A stretch of DNA of 64,000 bases from Clostridium sporogenes (GCF_001020205.1 NZ_CP011663.1:2418001-2482000); one strand, 5' to 3'. Counted from the stretch's first letter, positions 25,120-34,675 are shown. Notes: a model not told the origin generated them from the letters alone. Program-made: numbers and translations.

Positions 25120-27102
25120 TTAAATTTTGCTTTTTACTATATTTTTATATCCTGCATAGGTTATATAGAAATATCCCAAGTAAACTATAACAAATATTAG
25201 AATAGTTATTAAAATTGAATACCTAAAATTGGCTGTATTAATAATCATGCTGGTAAGATCATTAATTATCTTAATTACAACCATTGAATGAATTAACGCA
25301 AGAATCACTGGAAGACTAAAATACATCAAGGTTTGAATGAAAATTGTTTTGTCTATCATTTTTTTGTTTGCGCCAATTCTCTTTAAAGCTTTATATCTTT
25401 CTATGCTATCACTAGCCTCTGATAATTGCTGAAGAGCTAATACTGCCATACTAGCTATTAAAAATACTATTCCTAAATATATTGCAATAAATAGCATCAT
25501 ACTTGTTATTCCATTACTTTTAGAATACACCTCATCCTTGGTAATGGCATCTATAGAAATATCTAAATTCTTATACTCATCTTTAATATAATTATCATTA
25601 ATTTTATTATATTTTTTATTATTCTCTTCTCTATTTTTATCTAAATACATTACATTAAGTATTGAGGAGCTAATTTTATAATCAGACACAAATTCATCAT
25701 TCATAACTACTGTGCAAAAGTTATCCGCAATGGAAGATGTTTTAAGATTTTCTTCTATAACCTTACCATTTTTAACCAAATATTCTATTCCTCTTATATT
25801 AATTCTTCTATTACTTTTTAATTTTTCATTAATTAGATTAATGGCACCACCTGAACTTGATAAAATTAAAACTTCACTCTTATTTAAAGTTATTTCTTTT
25901 TCACCCTTTAATTTTAAAATTTTATTATAATCAGATATTTTACTAAAATATACATCATAACGTGTAAAATTTCTTTCCTTAATCTTTAATAATTCACTTG
26001 CCTTTAATTCTGTATAATAATCATTGTAAATTGCATATTTTTCATTTTTACTCTTTTGGAAATCAATTTTATTTAACATATCTTCTATATGGTTCTTTTC
26101 ATCTTTGTTTTCATCTTTATTGTATAACGTTACACTGGCATCAAAGGGAGTGATTTTTCTACGTTCCTCTTCTTTAACTTTTTTAAAATTTATTCCTGTA
26201 GATAATACCACTATTGTAATAAATAGCATTAAACATATTAAAGACATTGATATAAAGTTTGTATTAACTTTACTATTCATTTGTTTTAATACAAACATAT
26301 TTAGCCCTTTAAAATATATCTTTTTGTTTTTATTCGTTACATATAATATAACTCCAGCTAAGCTAAAGAAAAATAATACTGTACCTATTATAGCAAGAGC
26401 TATTGGTATAGACATATTACGTTCTAAATCAAAACGTATCTCTAGTAAAGATTTATATGAAAATCCAAGAAATATTAAACATAAAACAAATGTTAATAAA
26501 TATATAAATGGATTTTTAAATTTTATGTCTTCATTTTTTATATTGGCTATTAATAGATCAATAACTTTATATTTAGAAATAACAAATACATTAAATATCA
26601 TAACAAGCAAAAACATTGTTCCAAAGTATAATATAGTCTTACCTATAGCACTTGTTGAAACTATAAACTTATATTCATCCATTCCCACATCAAATAGCTT
26701 TAAAGTAAATGTAGATAACCCTTGTGATACTCCAATTCCTAATATAAGTCCACCAACTAAAGATATAACTCCCACTATAAAGGTCTCCGTTACTAAAATT
26801 CTAGATATCTTTCTTTTTCCCATACCTAAAATCATATAAATTCCTAACTCTTTTTTACGTCTTTTTATTAAAAAATTATTTGCATACACTATTAATCCAC
26901 CTAATATTATGGATACTAACACTGAAACACCTGAAATGCCCTTCATTATTTCAGACATAAATTTTATTTCAATAAGTACCTTTTGTGATTCTATTGAATT
27001 AAAGCTATAAAATATACAAACAGCTAATATTAGTGTTAAAAAATATATAGTATAATCTTTATAACTTTTCTTTATATTTTTAAGAGCTATCTTAGAATAC
27101 AT
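25120..27102 (-). CDS. BceB-like FtsX-family permease, paralogue 1
   Basis: The start used is the ATG at 27102 (MYSKIALKNI), 660 residues, shared by all three paralogues. Ten membrane helices are expected: the first near 19-38, three around 50-165, and the last three in the final 150 residues, with a large extracellular domain of about 200 residues (315-510) as in BceB. LQQLSEASDSIERYKALKRIGAN near 565 is the conserved cytoplasmic coupling segment. Bce permeases recognise peptide antibiotics bound to lipid II-cycle intermediates and work with BceA and a BceS kinase. It has its own promoter (module B) and a leader ORF. Confidence 0.87.
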   Translation of the reverse strand: MYSKIALKNIKKSYKDYTIYFLTLILAVCIFYSFNSIESQKVLIEIKFMSEIMKGISGVSVLVSIILGGLIVYANNFLIKRRKKELGIYMILGMGKRKISRILVTETFIVGVISLVGGLILGIGVSQGLSTFTLKLFDVGMDEYKFIVSTSAIGKTILYFGTMFLLVMIFNVFVISKYKVIDLLIANIKNEDIKFKNPFIYLLTFVLCLIFLGFSYKSLLEIRFDLERNMSIPIALAIIGTVLFFFSLAGVILYVTNKNKKIYFKGLNMFVLKQMNSKVNTNFISMSLICLMLFITIVVLSTGINFKKVKEEERRKITPFDASVTLYNKDENKDEKNHIEDMLNKIDFQKSKNEKYAIYNDYYTELKASELLKIKERNFTRYDVYFSKISDYNKILKLKGEKEITLNKSEVLILSSSGGAINLINEKLKSNRRINIRGIEYLVKNGKVIEENLKTSSIADNFCTVVMNDEFVSDYKISSSILNVMYLDKNREENNKKYNKINDNYIKDEYKNLDISIDAITKDEVYSKSNGITSMMLFIAIYLGIVFLIASMAVLALQQLSEASDSIERYKALKRIGANKKMIDKTIFIQTLMYFSLPVILALIHSMVVIKIINDLTSMIINTANFRYSILITILIFVIVYLGYFYITYAGYKNIVKSKI

Positions 27103-27110
27103 TATTATCA

Positions 27111-27143
27111 TCACCTCCAAAAAGTAGAATTTTTCAACTTCAT
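27111..27143 (-). CDS. Ten-codon leader peptide before bceB1
   Basis: After AGGAG comes ATG and the frame MKLKNSTFWR, ending in TGA within GGAGGTGATG, so that its stop overlaps an in-frame ATG of the bceB1 frame and its last codons are the ribosome binding site of bceB1. The same leader is seen before bceB2, where one base is missing and the leader runs in frame into the permease. Whether the peptide has a regulatory role is not known. Confidence 0.45.
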   Translation of the reverse strand: MKLKNSTFWR

Positions 27144-27232
27144 CTCCTGTAACTTATTTTATACAATTCCATTTATTGTATCAATGAAACTATATTTCAT
27201 TAACATTACACTTTTGTTATATTGATATAAAT
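27141..27232 (-). promoter_or_regulatory. bce-type promoter module B (before bceB1)
   Basis: Differs from module A at a single T/C position in most of its length. Minus-strand TTGATA-N17-TAAAAT, dyad AATGAAA-N5-TTTCATT over the -35 box. Confidence 0.8.
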
Positions 27233-27256
27233 TTGATTATTTCAATACAACAAGAA

Positions 27257-27286
27257 AACCCTAAACTAATTAATTAGCTCAGGGTT
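27257..27286 (-). terminator. Terminator at the bceB2 stop
   Basis: AACCCT...AGGGTT hairpin with AATTAATT at the apex; its first arm overlaps the bceB2 stop codon and TTTTCTTG follows on the minus strand. A near copy lies after bceB3. Confidence 0.6.
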
Positions 27287-29252
27287 AAATATTACTTTTT
27301 ATTATATTTTTATATCCTGTATATGTTGTATAGAAATATCCTGCATAAACTACAATAAATATTAAAGCTGTTATTAAAGCCGAGGATCTAATATCGGGTT
27401 TACTAAACATACTTATATAATCATTAACCACCTTAATTCCAACCACTGAGTGAATTAGTGCAAGAATCACTGGAAAACTAAAATACATGAATGTTTGAAT
27501 AAAAATTGTCTTATCTATCATTTTTGAGTTTGCACCAATTCTCTTTAAAGATTTATATCTTTCTATGCTATCACTGGCTTCTGATAATTGTTGAAGAGCT
27601 AATATAGCCATGCTAGTTATTAAAAATACTATACCTAAATATATTCCTATAAATAGTACTGTAGTTGTAGCGCTCTTATTGCTTCCATACAGCTCATCCT
27701 TTGAAAAAGCATTCATATGTCTAATATTTAATTTCTTATATTTCCCCTTAATATAGCTATCGCTGATTTCTTTATATTTTTTATTATTTTCTTCTCTGTT
27801 TTTATCTGAATACATTACATTAAGCACTGATGCACTAATTTTATAATCAGATAAAAACTCATCATTTATAACTATTGTGCAGAAATTAGTTGTGGCAATA
27901 AAAGTTTCGAGATTTTCTTCTATAACCTTGTTATTTTTTATTAGATATTCTTTTCCTTTAATATTAATTTTATTGCTCTTTTTTAACTTTTCATTAATTG
28001 GATTAATTGATTCCTCAAAATTTGATAGGATTAAAACCTCATCCTTATTTAAATTTATTTCTTTTTTCCCCTTCAATTTCGACATTTTATTATAATCAGA
28101 TATTTTAATAAAGTTTCCTTCTGTATTATAAGTAAATAAATTCTTCACCTTTACTTTTGTATTATACTGATTGTAAGTTGCATATTTTTCATTTTTACTT
28201 ATTTTAAAATTAATTTTATTTAATATGTCTTCTATATCATTGCTTTTACCATTATTGTATACTATTATACTAGCATCAAAGGGTGTTATTTTTTCAATTT
28301 GTGCTTCAAAAACTTGTTTAAAGCTTATTCCTGTAGATAATAGCCATATTGTTATAAATAGCATTAAGCAAATTAAAGACATTGATAAGAAATGTGTATT
28401 AACCTTGCTATTTATTTGTTTCACCACAAATATATTTAATCCTTTAAAATATACCTTTTTATTTTTCTTTATTATATTTAATATAAACCCAGTTAAACTA
28501 AAGAATAATAACATTGTACATAATATGGCAAGAACTATTGATAATACAAATATAGGATTTTTTACATCCGGATCTATCTTTAGTATGGATTTATATGCAA
28601 ATACAAGTAATATTACAGACAAAATAAATAGTAATAAATATATAAAGCTATTTTTAAATTTTATATATTCATTTTTACTACCTGCTGTTAGTAAATCAAT
28701 TATCTTATACTTAGAAATAACAAATACATTAAATATTATAACAAGCAAAAACATTATTCCAAAATAGAATATAGTTTTACCTATAGCACTGATTGAAACC
28801 GCAAACTTATATTCATTCATTGGCACATCAAATAACTTTATGGCAAATGCTGATAATCCCTGGGATGCTCCCATCCCCAATATAAGCCCGGCAATTAAAG
28901 ATATAACTCCAACTATAAAGGTCTCTGTTAATAAAATTCTAGATATTTTCCTTTTTCCCATACCTAAAATCATGTATATTCCTAATTCTTTTTTACGCTT
29001 TTTTATTAGGAAGTTATTTGCATATAATATTAAGCTTCCTAATATTATAGATACGAATACTGATACAAAAGACATAAATGTAGTTAATCTAGATATATAT
29101 TTACCTGAATATTTCATTGCAAGCAGCGCCTTTTGTGACTCTATTGAGTTAAAGCTATAAAATATACAAACAGCTAATATTAGTGTTAAAAAATATATAG
29201 AATAATCCTTATAACTCTTTTTTATATTTTTAAGAGCTATCTTAGAATACAT
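27285..29252 (-). CDS. BceB-like FtsX-family permease, paralogue 2
   Basis: The MYSKIALKNI start at 29252 gives 655 residues; an in-frame upstream ATG at 29291 would add 13 residues (MKLKNSTFGEMII) because the leader peptide is fused here. Domain layout is that of paralogue 1: first helix near 20, a block of three helices, large extracellular domain (about 310-505) and the conserved LQQLSEASDSIERYKSLKRIGAN coupling region. Sequence identity to paralogues 1 and 3 is highest in the membrane parts; the extracellular domain diverges most, which fits different antibiotic specificity. Own promoter (module C) and terminator. Confidence 0.87.
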   Translation of the reverse strand: MYSKIALKNIKKSYKDYSIYFLTLILAVCIFYSFNSIESQKALLAMKYSGKYISRLTTFMSFVSVFVSIILGSLILYANNFLIKKRKKELGIYMILGMGKRKISRILLTETFIVGVISLIAGLILGMGASQGLSAFAIKLFDVPMNEYKFAVSISAIGKTIFYFGIMFLLVIIFNVFVISKYKIIDLLTAGSKNEYIKFKNSFIYLLLFILSVILLVFAYKSILKIDPDVKNPIFVLSIVLAILCTMLLFFSLTGFILNIIKKNKKVYFKGLNIFVVKQINSKVNTHFLSMSLICLMLFITIWLLSTGISFKQVFEAQIEKITPFDASIIVYNNGKSNDIEDILNKINFKISKNEKYATYNQYNTKVKVKNLFTYNTEGNFIKISDYNKMSKLKGKKEINLNKDEVLILSNFEESINPINEKLKKSNKINIKGKEYLIKNNKVIEENLETFIATTNFCTIVINDEFLSDYKISASVLNVMYSDKNREENNKKYKEISDSYIKGKYKKLNIRHMNAFSKDELYGSNKSATTTVLFIGIYLGIVFLITSMAILALQQLSEASDSIERYKSLKRIGANSKMIDKTIFIQTFMYFSFPVILALIHSVVGIKVVNDYISMFSKPDIRSSALITALIFIVVYAGYFYTTYTGYKNIIKSNI

Positions 29253-29288
29253 TATTATCATCTCCCCAAAAGTAGAATTTTTCAACTT

Positions 29289-29380
29289 CATCTCCTGTAA
29301 CTTATTTTATACAATTCCATTTATTGTATCAATGAAACTTTATTTCATTAACATTACATTTTTGTTATATTAATATAAAT
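29289..29380 (-). promoter_or_regulatory. bce-type promoter module C (before bceB2)
   Basis: Same 92-base module; the dyad centre carries AACTT instead of ACTAT (arms intact) and TTAATATAAAT at the far end. Minus strand TTGATA-N17-TAAAAT kept. Confidence 0.8.
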
Positions 29381-29403
29381 TTGATTATTTCAATGCAAAA
29401 TGA

Positions 29404-29435
29404 AAACCCTAGACTAATTAATTAGCTCAGGGTTT
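29404..29435 (-). terminator. Terminator after bceB3
   Basis: AAACCCT/AGGGTTT arms with the same AATTAATT apex as the bceB2 terminator; TTTTCATTTTG follows on the minus strand. It is 45 bases after the bceB3 stop. Confidence 0.6.
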
Positions 29436-29479
29436 AATGGTGGATACGAAATTTAATAGCCCTAATAATTATCATAGGA

Positions 29480-31471
29480 TTAAATATTACTTTCCACTAT
29501 ATTTTTATATCCTATATATGTTGTATAAAAATATCCTGCATAAACTACAATGAATATTAAAGCCGTTATTAAAGCTGAAAAGCTAATGTCAATTTTGGTA
29601 AATACACTTATATAGTCACTAACTACATTAATTCCAATCATTGAATGAATTAATGCAAGAATCATTGGGAGGGTAAAATATATAAGGGTTTGAAGGAAGA
29701 TTGTTTTATCTATCATTTTTGAATTTGCGCCAATTCTCTTTAAAGCTTTATATCTTTCTATACTATCACTAGCTTCTGATAACTGTTGAAGAGCGAGTAC
29801 TGCCATGCTAGTTATTAAAAATACTAGTCCTAAATATATCCCAACAAATAATACTGTTGTTGTTCCTCCCTTACTGTCAGAATAAATATCATCCTTTGAA
29901 AAAGCACCCATATATGAAATATTTAAACTTTTGTACTTACCATCTAGATAGTTCTTATTTATTTCCCTATATTTTTTATTATTTTCTTCTCTATTTTTAT
30001 CTGAATACATTACATTGAGTATAGAGTAAACAATTTTATTGTAATCATATAAAAATTCATCACTTATAATTACTGTGAAAAAATTATCTGCCAAAAGATA
30101 AGTTGCAAGATTTTCATCTATTATTTTATTATTTTTCACTAAATACTCTTTTCCTTTAATATTAAATTTTTTACTATTTTTTAGCTTTTCATTAGCCTGC
30201 TTGACCATGTTATTATTGGTAGACATAATTAAAATCTCATCTTTATTTAAATTTATTTCTTTTTTCCCCTTTAGCTTCAACATTTTATTATAATCAGATA
30301 TTTTAACAAAAGATACCTCAGCATTTTTATAATCTTTATCTGTAATTGGTAACAAGCTCTCTAGCTTTATCCCTGAAAAATAGTTATTGCACGTTGCATA
30401 TTTTTCTTTTTTACTCCTTTTAAAATTGATCTTATCTAATACATCTTCTAAATTGTCTTTTTTACTATTATTTGATATTATTATACTAGCATCAAAAGGT
30501 GCTTTTATTTTAGCCCCTTCTTCCACACCATTTTTAAGACTTATTCCTGTCGATAATATAAGTATTGTGATAAATAACATTAAACAAATTAAAGACATGG
30601 ATAAAAAGTTTGTATTAACTTTACTATTTATTTGTTTTACCACAAACATATTTAGTCCTTTAAAATATATCTTTTTGTTTTTATTTACTACATACAATAT
30701 AACTCCAGCTAAACTAAAGAAAAACAACACCGTACCTATTATTATAAAAGCTATGGATGGCTTAAACATAGGATCTCTTAATTTCAACCCTGTTTTTAAT
30801 ATAGATTTATATGCAAATCCAAGTAATACTACACATAGAAGAAATGATAATAAATATATAAATGTATTTTTAAATTTTATATTTTCATTTTTTCTACCTG
30901 ATGTTAACAAATCAATTATCTTATATTTCGAAATAACAAATGCATTAAATATCATAACAAGTAAAAACATTATTCCAAAGTATAATATAGTTTTACCTAT
31001 AGCTCTTGTTGAAACAGCAAATCTATATTCATTTATAGAAACCTCAAATAATTTTAATGTAAAAACAGATAACCCCTGCGATACTCCTATTCCTATTATA
31101 AGACCTGCAATTAAGGATATAACTCCTACTATAGAGGTCTCTGTCACTAAGATTTTAGATATTTTTCTTTTTCCCATACCTAAAATCATATATATTCCCA
31201 ATTCTTTTTTACGTTTCTTTATTAAAAAATTATTTGCATATAATATCAAACTGCCTAATATTATTGATACAAATACTGATATAGCAGACATAAATTCCAT
31301 TAATTTAGATACATAATTTCCACCTGAAGATTTTATATCAGTAAGTGCCTTTTGTGAATCTATAGAGTTAAAGCTATAAAATATACAAACAGCTAATATT
31401 AGTGTTAGGAAATATATAGTATAATCCTTATAACTTTTCTTTATATTTTTAAGAGCTATCTTAGAATACAT
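29480..31471 (-). CDS. bceB: BceB-like FtsX-family permease, paralogue 3
   Basis: The start at 31471 follows GGAGGTGAT, a near-perfect anti-SD match, and overlaps the end of bceA by 11 bases; the protein has 663 residues. It is thus the permease directly coupled to the ATPase and most likely its obligatory partner. Ten predicted helices with the large extracellular domain at about 315-510, as in BceB/YtsD. The paralogues 1 and 2 have no ATPase of their own and would have to share this one. Confidence 0.88.
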   Translation of the reverse strand: MYSKIALKNIKKSYKDYTIYFLTLILAVCIFYSFNSIDSQKALTDIKSSGGNYVSKLMEFMSAISVFVSIILGSLILYANNFLIKKRKKELGIYMILGMGKRKISKILVTETSIVGVISLIAGLIIGIGVSQGLSVFTLKLFEVSINEYRFAVSTRAIGKTILYFGIMFLLVMIFNAFVISKYKIIDLLTSGRKNENIKFKNTFIYLLSFLLCVVLLGFAYKSILKTGLKLRDPMFKPSIAFIIIGTVLFFFSLAGVILYVVNKNKKIYFKGLNMFVVKQINSKVNTNFLSMSLICLMLFITILILSTGISLKNGVEEGAKIKAPFDASIIISNNSKKDNLEDVLDKINFKRSKKEKYATCNNYFSGIKLESLLPITDKDYKNAEVSFVKISDYNKMLKLKGKKEINLNKDEILIMSTNNNMVKQANEKLKNSKKFNIKGKEYLVKNNKIIDENLATYLLADNFFTVIISDEFLYDYNKIVYSILNVMYSDKNREENNKKYREINKNYLDGKYKSLNISYMGAFSKDDIYSDSKGGTTTVLFVGIYLGLVFLITSMAVLALQQLSEASDSIERYKALKRIGANSKMIDKTIFLQTLIYFTLPMILALIHSMIGINVVSDYISVFTKIDISFSALITALIFIVVYAGYFYTTYIGYKNIVESNI

Positions 31472-32228
31472 TATTATCATCACCTCCAAGAAGAGATGTA
31501 ACTTCTATAATTTTATTAAAAAATTCTTTTCTGGTATCATTACCTCTTACTAATTCATTAAAGATTTTCCCGTCCTTAATAAAAAGAATTCTATGAGCAT
31601 AGCTAGCTGCAAAAGCATCATGAGTTACCATTAATATAGTAGCCTTTAATTCTTTATTTAGCTTTTCAAATCTTTCAAGTAATAATCTAGCTGATTTAGA
31701 ATCTAGAGCTCCTGTTGGTTCATCAGCTAGAATTAAAGATGGATTAGTTACTATTGCTCTTGCTGAAGCAACTCTTTGTTTTTGTCCACCTGACATTTGA
31801 TAAGGATACTTGTTTAACACCTCTTCAATTTCTAAATATTTTGCTACTGATTTTACTTTTCCATCTATTTTTGAAGTTTTCTCACCTTGTATTGTTAAGG
31901 CTAAAGCAATATTCTCATAAGCTGTAAGGGTATCTAATAAATTAAAGTCCTGAAATATAAATCCCAATTCATTTTGTCTAAACTTATCTAATGATTTTGA
32001 TTTTAGTCTGGTAATATCATTGTTATTTATCATTATTTTACCTGTAGTAACATTATCAATAGTTGATATGCAGTTAAGCAATGTAGTTTTACCACTTCCT
32101 GAAGGTCCCATTATGCCAACAAATTCCCCTTTATCTACCTTAAAACTAATATTATCTATAGCCTTTGTTACATTATCCTTATTACCATAATACTTTTCAA
32201 TTTTTTCTACACTTAATATATTTTGCAT
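31461..32228 (-). CDS. bceA: BceA-type ABC transporter ATP-binding protein
   Basis: The 255-residue ATPase has Walker A MGPSGSGKTTLLN, Q-loop FIFQDFNLLD, signature MSGGQKQRVASARA, Walker B LILADEPTGALD and MVTHDAFAAS. This is the MacB/LolD/BceA class that pairs with FtsX-type permeases in antimicrobial peptide resistance. First gene of the bceA-bceB3 operon, behind promoter module D. Confidence 0.93.
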   Translation of the reverse strand: MQNILSVEKIEKYYGNKDNVTKAIDNISFKVDKGEFVGIMGPSGSGKTTLLNCISTIDNVTTGKIMINNNDITRLKSKSLDKFRQNELGFIFQDFNLLDTLTAYENIALALTIQGEKTSKIDGKVKSVAKYLEIEEVLNKYPYQMSGGQKQRVASARAIVTNPSLILADEPTGALDSKSARLLLERFEKLNKELKATILMVTHDAFAASYAHRILFIKDGKIFNELVRGNDTRKEFFNKIIEVTSLLGGDDNNVF

Positions 32229-32270
32229 TTCTAATTCTCCCTTTTTATTTATTTCAACTAAATTTTTTCC

Positions 32271-32349
32271 CTCTTATGTAACTTATTTTATACAATTCCA
32301 CTTGTTGTATCAATGAAACTATGTTTCATTAATGTTACATTTTTGTTAT
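32271..32349 (-). promoter_or_regulatory. bce-type promoter module D (before bceA)
   Basis: The most diverged of four copies: dyad AATGAAA-CATAG-TTTCATT intact, TTGATA-N17-TAAAAT intact, changes mainly in spacer and upstream part. Conservation of dyad and promoter boxes against drift elsewhere supports function. Confidence 0.78.
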
Positions 32350-32395
32350 GTATTTAGATAAACTATAAATATAATTATCCAAAGCCTTCTAATAT

Positions 32396-32443
32396 TAAAA
32401 AAAAATTAAAACAGATAAATAATCTAAGTTACTTATCTGTTTT
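32396..32443 (-). terminator. Terminator of the NlpC/P60 gene
   Basis: AAAACAGATAA (32408-32418) pairs perfectly with TTATCTGTTTT (32433-32443); AATTTTTTTTT follows on the minus strand. Confidence 0.88.
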
Positions 32444-32475
32444 AAAAAGTATTTTAATTTAAAATAATAAAATTG

Positions 32476-33537
32476 TTATTTAACTCTTCTAGCTGTTAAA
32501 TAGTCTTTTCTATTAAGTGGAGAAATTTTAACCACATCTCCAGTTCTAGGTGCATGAATATATGATCCATTACCAACGTATATACCCATATGATGAGGAT
32601 TACCCCAAGTTCCAAAAAAGACTAAATCTCCTGGCTGCAACTGATCTCTTGATACCTGTACACCATCTTTTATCTGATCATATGTAGTTCTTCCGATTGA
32701 TACACCAAAATGCTTATATACATATTGAGTAAAACCAGAACAATCAAAACCAGGCTTTGGAGAAGTTCCTCCCCATACATAAGGCGTACCTAAAAAATTA
32801 GAAGCATAAGCTACCACACTACTATCACTAATAGTTGTAGCTCCTCTTGATAAACTTAACTTGGGTACGTCTTTTCTAATTTCATTAACCGTTCTTGTTG
32901 CGTTGTTTACTAAAGCTTGATCCTCATTAACAACATATAATCTTTCTTGTTCCTTAGCCTGAGTTAGTAGCTTTTTTTGTTCTTCTTTATTTTTATTAAG
33001 TTCCGATAACTTTCTTTCATTATCTGCTTTTAGTGCTACTAGTTTATTATTTTCAGCTAACAAATTTTCTTTTTTATTACTTATTGAATCCTGCTTTAAC
33101 TTGTAATTATCAATAACTTTTTTATTAAATCCAATAATCTTTTTTACATTATCAACTCTTAATATGAAATCCCCAATTCCTTCAGAATCTAAAATTATGT
33201 TCAAATAACTATCTAGTCCATTAATATACATTGCTTTAATTCTTTTATTAAACAATTCTTTTGCATTTTTTGTATCTTTTTCAACATTATTAAGTTCTAT
33301 TTGCACATATTTTATATCCTTTTGAGTCTTTACTATTTGCTTTTTGTTATCATCAATGTTTCTCATAACAGATTCTATTTGGTTGTCCATTTTTTCTATA
33401 TTCATTTCTATAGTTTCAGCTTTTTCCTTTAAAGTATCACTATTATTTTGTGAAGGCTCAGCAAAAACTGGACTGTTAACTACTAATGCTAACATTAGTG
33501 CCGCTATAAGCTTTTTTGATAACTTATTCACCACCAT
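32476..33537 (-). CDS. Secreted NlpC/P60 peptidoglycan endopeptidase with coiled-coil domain
   Basis: The protein has up to 353 residues; ATG 33537 is only 2 bases from GGAG, so the GTG at 33531 (NKLSKK) may be used. A Sec signal peptide ends at VFAEP (about residue 26). Residues 30-205 form a long PcsB-like coiled coil. The C-terminal NlpC/P60 domain has C266 in FDCSGFTQ, H315/H316 in NPHHMGIYVG and H328 in YIHAP, the usual Cys-His catalytic set. It cuts D-Glu-diamino-acid bonds of cell wall peptides. The coiled coil normally restrains or docks such enzymes, often by FtsEX-type transporters. Confidence 0.9.
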   Translation of the reverse strand: MVVNKLSKKLIAALMLALVVNSPVFAEPSQNNSDTLKEKAETIEMNIEKMDNQIESVMRNIDDNKKQIVKTQKDIKYVQIELNNVEKDTKNAKELFNKRIKAMYINGLDSYLNIILDSEGIGDFILRVDNVKKIIGFNKKVIDNYKLKQDSISNKKENLLAENNKLVALKADNERKLSELNKNKEEQKKLLTQAKEQERLYVVNEDQALVNNATRTVNEIRKDVPKLSLSRGATTISDSSVVAYASNFLGTPYVWGGTSPKPGFDCSGFTQYVYKHFGVSIGRTTYDQIKDGVQVSRDQLQPGDLVFFGTWGNPHHMGIYVGNGSYIHAPRTGDVVKISPLNRKDYLTARRVK

Positions 33538-33751
33538 CGCTCCTAACTTATGTATATTTTTTTAATTTTGATTTTCACTATAAAGTCTTAAAATTATTTA
33601 ATAGATACTAAAGGATACTAATTATTTCAATTAATTAAGTTGTTTTTATAGTTATATTTTTTTATTATATAAAATTCATATGTAGATTTTATGAAGATAA
33701 TGCTTATTTAGTTGCAAGTATAATTTACCTCTTTTATTTTTGTTTCATTTT

Positions 33752-33850
33752 ATAAATTCAATTATAGGTAATACTCAACCAATAGTCGATGGAGTTGAAG
33801 GGTTAAAGAGTCAAAAGTTTCTTAATGATATTATTAAACAAATAAAATAA
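33752..33850 (+). pseudogene. C-terminal remnant, possibly of a Gfo/Idh/MocA-type oxidoreductase
   Basis: An open plus-strand frame without a start reads FINSIIGNTQPIVDGVEGLK then SQKFLNDIIKQIK and stops at 33850. The IVDG-EGLKSQKFL pattern resembles the last helix of Gfo/Idh/MocA oxidoreductases, which is a tentative match. Everything upstream is missing. The rest of the 33566-34171 gap holds only the hairpin at 33857. Confidence 0.35.
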
Positions 33851-33856
33851 AAGTTA

Positions 33857-33906
33857 AATACTCTATGAATATAAATATCTAATTTTATTTATATTCATAG
33901 AGTATT
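33857..33906. terminator. Perfect 21-bp hairpin, probable bidirectional terminator
   Basis: AATACTCTATGAATATAAATA is followed after an 8-base loop by its exact complement. It directly follows the remnant gene's stop and would be its terminator on the plus strand (TTTTGGG tail, weak). Such a long perfect stem could also be the relic of a small inverted-repeat element. Confidence 0.55.
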
Positions 33907-34171
33907 TTGGGATTACTTAAAGTAGTTTTTAAATTATAAAAAGTGGTATCCTGCTTTTGGTAAGACACTTATTTTCTACTACTCTTCAAGCATTTATTAT
34001 AACTTTTTATTGTTTTATCTTAATCATCTAAATATTTAACCATTGTACAAAAAATAAAAATTACTATAGAAATTTATCTCCTATAGCAATTTCCAGTTGA
34101 ACCTATGCTTTATAAACTTATAAAAGTTATCAAATTAAAATATTTATTATAAATCAACAGATTTTAATAAT

Positions 34172-34525
34172 TTACTTATTAGCATATTCCTCCATCTGTT
34201 TTAAATAATTAATTTGAGTTTCTGTCTTTCCAGCATATTTCATATTATCGGTAACAACTTTTTCATTAATATTATTAGAACTAGAGGTTATATCAATTTT
34301 TATTTTTTCAAATTCCTCCTGTGTAAGTTCTATATAGCTCCAGCATTTTGGACAGGCAATGCAATATTGTTTTTTATAGGGTATTATAGGAATAAAAAAT
34401 AACGTAAACCATGTTCTTACAACACATAAATTCCAAACTTCATCAGTATTACAATAGTTACATGTACGTTCAAAAACTGCTCCAATAATTTTTTTGGTTA
34501 CTTTTCCCCAGCCCCAAATTATCAT
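34172..34525 (-). CDS. Zinc-ribbon protein
   Basis: This 117-residue protein has a zinc-ribbon: C22-NY-C25 in ERTCNYCN and CIACPKC near 58-64 about 35 residues on, with a hydrophobic FTLFFIPIIP between. The rest is a charged tail to YANK. The pattern fits the zinc-ribbon family with an intervening hydrophobic hairpin found in many clostridia; the function is unknown. It stands alone. Confidence 0.65.
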   Translation of the reverse strand: MIIWGWGKVTKKIIGAVFERTCNYCNTDEVWNLCVVRTWFTLFFIPIIPYKKQYCIACPKCWSYIELTQEEFEKIKIDITSSSNNINEKVVTDNMKYAGKTETQINYLKQMEEYANK

Positions 34526-34675
34526 TTTATCACCTCATACAAATTATTTCTTCACAATTATACCATTTGTCCGTATTTATTACAATATATAGCATAAATA
34601 TACATAATCCTCTGAATATAATAGATAATTTAAAACATATATATGAATTGGCAAATAATAAATAATAGGGGGATA

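Noticed and set aside
26105..26839. Long open frame opposite bceB1
   Set aside because: Shadow of the permease on the other strand; no ribosome binding site. The same holds for frames opposite bceB2 and bceB3.
30387..31316. 309-codon plus-strand frame opposite bceB3
   Set aside because: It mirrors the conserved permease sequence and appears in pieces in the other paralogues, as expected for an antisense shadow.
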